Of a stretch of 64,000 bases of DNA, positions 58,737 through 64,000 are shown piece after piece. The notes under the pieces were generated by a model. It did no database searches. It saw only the letters and a list, made by a program, of their open reading frames with translations, and had not been told where the DNA came from. Position numbers and translations under genes: made by a program. Numbering within the stretch: position 1 is the first letter of the stretch; each line of letters opens with the position of its first letter. The stretch lies in the NCBI RefSeq assembly GCF_000620505.1, contig NZ_JIBC01000005.1, forward strand, positions 1 to 64,000. The letters are read 5' to 3'. This DNA is from Sulfitobacter sp. 20_GPM-1509m (lineage in GTDB: Bacteria > Pseudomonadota > Alphaproteobacteria > Rhodobacterales > Rhodobacteraceae).

Positions 58737-59282
58737 TCACGAAGCGGGCGAGGCGAACTCGGACACACGCCTGCCTGACCGCCAACCCTCCAAAAGCGCC
58801 GACACGTTCGCCGCCGTATCCGCAGTGCCATCCAGTTCAATGTCATAGGTTCGCCCGACATGAACGGTATGAAAATCCTGCGAGGCACTGCCCACCGGGC
58901 GGTCCCCACGCGCGGTTTCACGTCGGTTCAACGTGTTCAAATCACAATGCAATCCCACGAAATACACATCGAACGGGCCAAGCATCCGTTTCAGATCGGC
59001 AATCCACTCGGGCTGTTCCAGGATGTGTTCGACGATCAGATTGTTGCCCGCATGGGCATAGGCCGCCAGCGAGGCATGAAACCCGTCAAAGAACGGCTGG
59101 CGCATCTGCGACCACTGAAACGCGCGCGACCTGATGCGCTTGTCAGGCAACACGCCGCTGTCGCGCAGGTGGTCGATGGAAATATGCCAGAACGGCAGTT
59201 CGATTGCGTCTTGCAATGCCTTCGCGGTGGTTGACTTGCCGCTGCTGGATGGCCCGTGAAGAAATATGATCTGTCCGCCCAT
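58737..59282 (-). CDS. chloramphenicol phosphotransferase-like P-loop kinase
   Basis: The protein is about 181 aa. The P-loop HGPSSSGKSTT (about 9-19) and ISIDHLRDSG fit the CPT-like kinase group, with HVGRTYDIELDG at the C-terminal side. Substrate unknown; name is by family likeness only. Start ATG at 59282 (MGGQIIF) is chosen to begin just before the P-loop strand. It converges on chrR with stops back to back. Confidence 0.8.
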   Translation of the reverse strand: MGGQIIFLHGPSSSGKSTTAKALQDAIELPFWHISIDHLRDSGVLPDKRIRSRAFQWSQMRQPFFDGFHASLAAYAHAGNNLIVEHILEQPEWIADLKRMLGPFDVYFVGLHCDLNTLNRRETARGDRPVGSASQDFHTVHVGRTYDIELDGTADTAANVSALLEGWRSGRRVSEFASPAS

Positions 59283-59423
59283 ATCAACACCTTGCACTGC
59301 CTGCACAAGGCGCAGTGATACGCACGTTCCGGGTCAAAATAAAAGTCAGATGGCGCATGTGCGCCCCGCATCCACGTTTTCAAAACTGTGAATGCGGATG
59401 CAAACCTGTCAGAGCCCGGGCGT

Positions 59424-59591
59424 TCAGCCCTGTTTCTTCTTCGCCTCGGCAGCAGCCTTCATCCGGGCCAGCAGGGCGGCCTTGTCGGTGCCTTTGCCAA
59501 AGGGATTCTTGTCGCTGCCCTTGGCGTTGTGTTCGCTGTGACGGGGCGCGTTCTTGCCAACCTTGGCATTGCCTGATTTCTTGTAATCCAC
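59424..59591 (-). CDS. small lysine-rich protein
   Basis: The protein is 55 aa and basic: VDYKKSGNAKVGKNAPRHSE and so on, then a helical AALLARMKAAAEAKKKQG. It starts with GTG at 59591. It has a consistent frame with the bias of the neighbours and a pattern I have seen in other Rhodobacteraceae, but no function is known. It is too short and GTG-started for most callers. AAAGGCGA lies upstream. Confidence 0.6.
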   Translation of the reverse strand: MDYKKSGNAKVGKNAPRHSEHNAKGSDKNPFGKGTDKAALLARMKAAAEAKKKQG

Positions 59592-59660
59592 GGGGGTCGC
59601 CTTTCTCGGCTGGGGGATGGCTGCCTATGCCGCAAACCGCGTTGCTTCACAAGCCTGCGT

Positions 59661-60896
59661 TCATGTCTCGGGTGTGGTCAGCGGCACGACCGTGCTGGGG
59701 GCCTCGTCGATTTCCTCGAAATCAAAGTTGTCCAGCCGCGCCGCCCGCTTGCCAGCCCGTTCGGCGGCGGTACTGATCCCGTCCAGATCCTTGCGGGCCT
59801 GCCCGAAATGCAGGTTCAGCTTGTCCACCCGCTCGACCACGATCTCAACGTCGCGGTGCAACTGGCGCAGCGTCGTGCGAATGGCCCCCGCCTGCTCGCG
59901 CATCCGCGCGTCTTTCAGGATTGCGCGCATGGTGTTCAGCGTGGCCATGCAGGTGGTGGGCGACACGATCCAAACCCGCGCGTCAAAGCCTGCGCGCACC
60001 AGTTCGGGAAAATTCGCGTGCAATTCGGCATAGACGGCCTCGGAGGGCAGGAACATCAGCGCACCGTCAGCGGTTTCGCCTTCGAGGATATACTTGGTGG
60101 AAATGTCGTTGATGTGTTTCTTGACCGCGACACGCATCGCCTTGGCCGCCTCGTTCAGATCCCACTCGGTCTTGGCCCTGCGCAGCGCCTCATAGGCTTC
60201 CAGCGGGAATTTGCTGTCGATCACAATGGGGCCGGGCGGGTTCGGCAGGTGGATCAGGCAATCGGCCCGCCGCCCGTTCGAAAGCGTCGCCTGCATCTGG
60301 TAGCTGTCACGCGGCAACGCCTTGCTGACGATGTCGGTCAGCTGGATTTCGCCAAAGGCCCCGCGCGTCTGCTTGTTCGACAGGATGTCCTGCAAGGACA
60401 GCACGTCCCCCGACAGCTTGGTGATATTGTCCTGCGCCTTGTCAATGGACGCCAGCCGTTCCTGCAACTGCGTCAGGCTGGTGGTGGTCTGTTTCGACGA
60501 GCCGTGCAGGGTCTCGCGCATCCGCTCCTGCATCTCGGTCAGCGCACGCTGGCTGCGCATGGCGTTGTCGGCCAGCCGGTCCTGCATCTGCTGTTGCACA
60601 TGGGCCAGCCGCGCCTCGACGGTCTGGATCATCTGCGCCTGGGCGTGTGCCTGCGTGTCGCTGACGGTCTGCAAACCACCCTGCAGCTGCGCCTGCCCCA
60701 TGCCCAGCTGATGCACGTTCTGCCCCAACACCTGCATCTGCTGCGACAGCGGCATCGCCATCCGCGCAGAACGCCCCGCCGCGCGCACCGTGGCGATCAG
60801 CAGAATAACGATCAACAACAGCAAAGCGCCCGCCCCCGCAGCGGCCAACACCAGCGGATCGCTCAGCGCATAGGACTGCCCCGCAATCTCGATCAT
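59661..60896 (-). CDS. rmuC: DNA recombination protein RmuC
   Basis: The protein is about 411 aa. An N-terminal transmembrane helix (about 12-38) and a long coiled coil (about 45-170, many Gln) come before the RmuC nuclease-like domain: [43 protein letters not shown] and [11 protein letters not shown]. RmuC limits inversions between short repeats. It overlaps the mutL stop by 4 bp (ATGA), so the two repair genes are coupled. Confidence 0.92.
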   Translation of the reverse strand: MIEIAGQSYALSDPLVLAAAGAGALLLLIVILLIATVRAAGRSARMAMPLSQQMQVLGQNVHQLGMGQAQLQGGLQTVSDTQAHAQAQMIQTVEARLAHVQQQMQDRLADNAMRSQRALTEMQERMRETLHGSSKQTTTSLTQLQERLASIDKAQDNITKLSGDVLSLQDILSNKQTRGAFGEIQLTDIVSKALPRDSYQMQATLSNGRRADCLIHLPNPPGPIVIDSKFPLEAYEALRRAKTEWDLNEAAKAMRVAVKKHINDISTKYILEGETADGALMFLPSEAVYAELHANFPELVRAGFDARVWIVSPTTCMATLNTMRAILKDARMREQAGAIRTTLRQLHRDVEIVVERVDKLNLHFGQARKDLDGISTAAERAGKRAARLDNFDFEEIDEAPSTVVPLTTPET

Positions 60897-62746
60897 GTGC
60901 GCCCGAACAGCCGTTCGATATCGGCCAGCTTCAGCTCCACATAGGTCGGCCGCCCGTGGTTGCACTGGCCCGAATGTGGCGTTGCCTCCATTTCGCGCAG
61001 CAGCGCGTTCATCTCTTCGGCACGCATCCAGCGCCCCGAGCGGATCGACCCGTGACAGGCCACGCGGCTGAGAATCGCCTCGATCCGCGCCTGCACGGTC
61101 TGGCTGCTGCCCATGTCATCCAGCTCGTCCAGAATATCCTTGATCATCGCCTCGGCGTTGACCTCGCCCAGAATGGCCGGCGTCTCTCGCACTGCGATGG
61201 CCCCGCCACCAAAGGCTTCGATCCCCAGCCCCAGCCGCGCCAGATCCTCGGCCAACTCCAACAAACGGGCGCAATCGCCATCGCTCAGCTCGACAATCTC
61301 GGGGATCAGCAACGCCTGCGCGGCGACCCCGTTGTCGGCCATCTGGCGTTTCAGCTTTTCATAGACCAGCCGTTCATGCGCCGCATGCTGGTCGACAATC
61401 ACCATGCCCGTGGCGGTCTGCGCGATGATGTAATTCTCGTGCACCTGCCCCCGCGCGGTGCCCAGCGGCAGGTCCTGCGGATCGCTTTCGGCCACGGGTT
61501 CGGGCGCGGCCACCTGCCCGCTGTAGTCCCGCGCCATCTCGGCAAAGCCGGTGGTCTGCTGCGGTGTCTGATATGGCGCCGCCCGCAACCCAAGGCTGGG
61601 CCGGTCCATCTGATAAACACGCGGTGCGCCCGCATCGACGCTTGCCCCTTCAGGCCGCATCGCCTCGATCACGCCCCCCGCCACAGTGGACGACGCGCGG
61701 TGCCCCGCTCCCGCCAGCGCATGACGCAGCGCCGAGACAATCAGCCCCCGCGCCAGCGCCGGATCGCGAAAGCGCACCTCGGATTTCGCAGGGTGCACGT
61801 TCACGTCCACCAGCGTCGGATCACAATCCAGAAACAGCGCCGCCGCCGGATGCCGGTCCCGACTGAGGAAATCGAAATAGGCCCCGCGCAGCGCCCCCAC
61901 CAACAGCTTGTCACGCACGGGCCGCCCGTTCACGAACAGATACTGCGCCACGGCAGAGCCACGCGAATAGGTCGGCAAGGCCGCATAGCCGGTCAGGTGC
62001 AGCCCGTCGCGTTCAGCATCAATCGCCAATGAATTGTCCGCAAACTCGCGCCCCAACACCGTGGCCAGCCGCCCGTGCAGCGCGTCGAACATATCGCCCG
62101 TCTGCGCTTCGGCCACGAACACCGTGCGCGGGCTGTCGTTGCTGATGTCGCGCAGCTCGAACCGCACAAAGGGCTCGGCCATCGCCAGCCGCTTGATGAT
62201 GTCGGTGATCGCCTGCGCCTCGGCGCGGTCGGTGCGCATGAACTTCAGCCGCGCGGGCGTGGCATAGAACAGATCGCCCAGCGTCACCACGGTGCCTGCA
62301 TTCAGCGCCACGGGCCGCACCTTGCCCATTGCGCCGCCTTCGACCTTGATCTGGAACGCTTCGGCCCCCGGCACGCGGCTGGCAATGCTCAGACGGCCCA
62401 CCGCGCCCAGACTGGGCAACGCCTCGCCGCGAAAGCCGAACGTGTGGATGTTCAACAGGTCGGAGCCGTCGATTTTCGACGTGGCATGGCGGCTCAGCGC
62501 CAGCGCCAGATCGTGCCCGGCAATCCCGCAACCGTCATCGGTCACGCGGATCAGCGTCTTGCCGCCATCCGCAATGTCGATGGTCACACGCCGCGCGCCC
62601 GCATCCAGCGCGTTTTCCACCAGTTCCTTGACCGCCGAGGCCGGCCGTTCAACAACCTCGCCCGCCGCAATGCGGTTGATCGCGCCCTCGTCCAACTGCC
62701 GGATCACCGGGCGTGAATCGTTGATATTGTTGTCTACTATGGCCAT
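60893..62746 (-). CDS. mutL: DNA mismatch repair protein MutL
   Basis: The protein is 617 aa. The GHKL ATPase has [27 protein letters not shown] (about 25-51), DDGCGI and [14 protein letters not shown]. The C-terminal dimer domain is present, including [15 protein letters not shown] and [10 protein letters not shown]. There is no DQHAxxExxxE endonuclease motif as a complete set: [17 protein letters not shown] is visible, so the first part of the endonuclease motif exists. It is coupled to rmuC. Confidence 0.95.
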   Translation of the reverse strand: MAIVDNNINDSRPVIRQLDEGAINRIAAGEVVERPASAVKELVENALDAGARRVTIDIADGGKTLIRVTDDGCGIAGHDLALALSRHATSKIDGSDLLNIHTFGFRGEALPSLGAVGRLSIASRVPGAEAFQIKVEGGAMGKVRPVALNAGTVVTLGDLFYATPARLKFMRTDRAEAQAITDIIKRLAMAEPFVRFELRDISNDSPRTVFVAEAQTGDMFDALHGRLATVLGREFADNSLAIDAERDGLHLTGYAALPTYSRGSAVAQYLFVNGRPVRDKLLVGALRGAYFDFLSRDRHPAAALFLDCDPTLVDVNVHPAKSEVRFRDPALARGLIVSALRHALAGAGHRASSTVAGGVIEAMRPEGASVDAGAPRVYQMDRPSLGLRAAPYQTPQQTTGFAEMARDYSGQVAAPEPVAESDPQDLPLGTARGQVHENYIIAQTATGMVIVDQHAAHERLVYEKLKRQMADNGVAAQALLIPEIVELSDGDCARLLELAEDLARLGLGIEAFGGGAIAVRETPAILGEVNAEAMIKDILDELDDMGSSQTVQARIEAILSRVACHGSIRSGRWMRAEEMNALLREMEATPHSGQCNHGRPTYVELKLADIERLFGRT

Positions 62747-62864
62747 ACCGCGATATCTAGCATGGCCGGGCCCGATTCTGAAAGCGTGAAGCCTGAGTTA
62801 TCCACTGCCCTTTTCCAGGCCCCACCCTGTCAAAAAGGGGCAAGCCGCCCGCTGCGCCCCGCCC

Positions 62865-62900
62865 CTTCTCTGGTTCTTAAAATCCAACCCGAAGGGCCGA
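62865..62900. repeat. short intergenic repeat, second family, copy 2
   Basis: CTTCTCTGGTTC-TTAAAATCC then GAAGGGCC-GACTT, a partner of 35755-35795. It lies in the 168-bp gap between mutL and the permease gene. Confidence 0.5.
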
Positions 62901-62914
62901 CTTACGGAACGCTG

Positions 62915-64000
62915 TCAAATCTCCTCAGGCAGCACCAGATTCAACACAACCGCAACCAGCGCCGTCGGCGCCACCGCACTTGTCGCCAGCGTCGACAGGA
63001 CACCGGGCAGATATTGCACCGCCGTCGGCACCAGGTTCAGACCCAAGCCCGCCGTCAGCGCCACGGCGATGATCACCATGTTGCGGCGGTTCATCTTGAC
63101 CTCGGTCAGCACGTTCAGACCGGCCGCCGCCACCATCCCGAACATCACGATCACCCCACCGCCCAGCACCGGCAGCGGCATCGACGCGATCACCGCCCCG
63201 ATCTTGGGCAGCAGCCCGCAAACGATCAGCACCAGCCCGCCAATGGTCACCACATGGCGCGACATCACACCGGTCATGCCGACGATGCCGACGTTCTGGC
63301 TGAACGATGTGTTGGGCAAACCGCCAAAGACCGCCGCCACCGCCGTGCCCAGCCCGTCGGCATATGTGGCACCGGCAATCTCGTCATCCGTCGCATCGCG
63401 CCCCGCGCCGGCCTTGGTGGTGGCCGAGGTGTCGCCCACGGTCTCAATCGCAGAGACCACACACACCAGCGTCACGGCAATCACGGCACCCAGATTGAAC
63501 TCGAAGCCGAAGGGCATCGGCGTGATGCCGGTGATCCACGCGGCCTTGCCCACGGCGGCAAAGTTGACCATGCCAAGAATGAACGCCAGCACATAGCCCG
63601 CCAGCAACCCGATCAGGATGCCCGAGTTGCTGAGCGACCCCTTGGCAAAGAATTTGACCGCTAACGCCACCACAACCACGGTCAGCGCCACGGCCCAGTG
63701 TTTAAGCGACCCAAAGCTTTCCGCCGCCATCTGGAAATCGGCTGCGCCGCCTGCGGCGTATTTGATCGCGGTCGGGATCAGGTAGAGACCAATCGCCAGA
63801 ATGACCAATCCCGTGACCAGCGGCGGGAACAGCCACCGCAGGCTTTTGATAAAGGCCCCCAGACAAAAGTGCAGAGTGCCCCCGATCAGGCAGGCGGTCA
63901 GCGCCACGCCCATCCCTTGGGTCGCGGCAACGCCCGCCAGCACACCGACAAAGGCAAAGCTGGTGCCCTGCATGATCGGCAACCGCGCCCCCACAGGGCC
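62915..64000 (-). CDS. NCS2 purine/xanthine permease, 5' end cut by window
   Basis: At least 361 codons are visible; the N-terminus lies beyond 64000. About nine transmembrane helices remain, with NCS2 marks: ARLPIMQGTSFAF near the visible start, SAIETVGDTSATTKAG (signature with the conserved Glu), GGLPNTSFSQNVGIVGMTGVMSR and the C-terminal VLGGGVIVMFGMV. It carries xanthine, uric acid or uracil with protons. Partners are outside the window. Confidence 0.92.
   Translation of the reverse strand, partial: GPVGARLPIMQGTSFAFVGVLAGVAATQGMGVALTACLIGGTLHFCLGAFIKSLRWLFPPLVTGLVILAIGLYLIPTAIKYAAGGAADFQMAAESFGSLKHWAVALTVVVVALAVKFFAKGSLSNSGILIGLLAGYVLAFILGMVNFAAVGKAAWITGITPMPFGFEFNLGAVIAVTLVCVVSAIETVGDTSATTKAGAGRDATDDEIAGATYADGLGTAVAAVFGGLPNTSFSQNVGIVGMTGVMSRHVVTIGGLVLIVCGLLPKIGAVIASMPLPVLGGGVIVMFGMVAAAGLNVLTEVKMNRRNMVIIAVALTAGLGLNLVPTAVQYLPGVLSTLATSAVAPTALVAVVLNLVLPEEI

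Overview
The window is chromosomal DNA from an alphaproteobacterium, most likely a Roseobacter-group member of the Rhodobacteraceae. The evidence is a 16S-tRNAIle-tRNAAla-23S-5S-tRNAfMet operon, an extended 23S helix 9, a sigmaE-ChrR photooxidative-stress locus next to its amine oxidase/DUF1365/MFS/DUF3833/SDR operon, a high-GC coding style with long antisense ORFs, and family-typical GC-rich intergenic repeats. The genus cannot be fixed by eye. I see no IS element, prophage, CRISPR array or integrase; this is mostly core chromosome with a few accessory genes.

Layout. 1-6300 is one rRNA operon read on the minus strand, with terminator, promoter and boxA visible. 6380-6670 is a gene-free stretch holding an unusually dense array of GANTC (CcrM) sites beside one perfect DnaA box. 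6687-8666 carries the periplasmic methionine sulfoxide reductase genes msrQ and msrP, split by an oppositely oriented DUF2306 gene. 8793-16123 holds a membrane-anchored glutamate-synthase-like protein, a duplicated RTX protein, a TetR-controlled darcynin/SDR pair, a QorB/HxlR pair with a palindromic operator, and an L,D-transpeptidase. 16240-25514 is housekeeping: clpB, pyrF, a small RNA resembling alphaproteobacterial alpha-r8/MmgR, a Nudix hydrolase, dinB, a nitroreductase, an N-formylglutamate amidohydrolase, tRNA-Val, ribosomal protein bL36 and a YghU-like GST.

25554-29104 holds an orphan iron-type ABC permease, a lipoprotein hydrolase and a glutaredoxin-MauE fusion. 29173-37799 is one seven-gene minus-strand operon: a long-chain acyl-CoA synthetase, a complete LivGHMKF ABC importer and a PaaK-like CoA ligase. 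This looks like uptake and CoA activation of an organic (probably aromatic or fatty) acid. 37960-39494 encodes a NicO/RcnA-type metal transporter with a DUF1007 partner. 39588-42459 is a hybrid kinase, response regulator and WGR protein operon. 42486-46625 has a carbamoylase/hydantoinase-family amidase and an HscC-type Hsp70 overlapping a membrane J-like protein without HPD. 46636-52386 has a single-subunit-style formate dehydrogenase alpha chain, an MFS exporter, a phosphatase and a GST.

52690-58736 is the photooxidative-stress region: five translationally coupled minus-strand genes (all 4-bp overlaps) and the divergent rpoE-chrR pair, with sigmaE-like promoters facing both ways. 58737-64000 has a kinase-like P-loop protein, a tiny lysine-rich protein, rmuC and mutL (overlapping), and the 3' part of an NCS2 purine permease cut by the window edge.

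The signals most worth a second look are the GANTC array upstream of rrn, the HscC/HPD-less J-protein pair, the small RNA at 20560-20638, the divergent sigmaE promoters, and the interrupted msrPQ locus.
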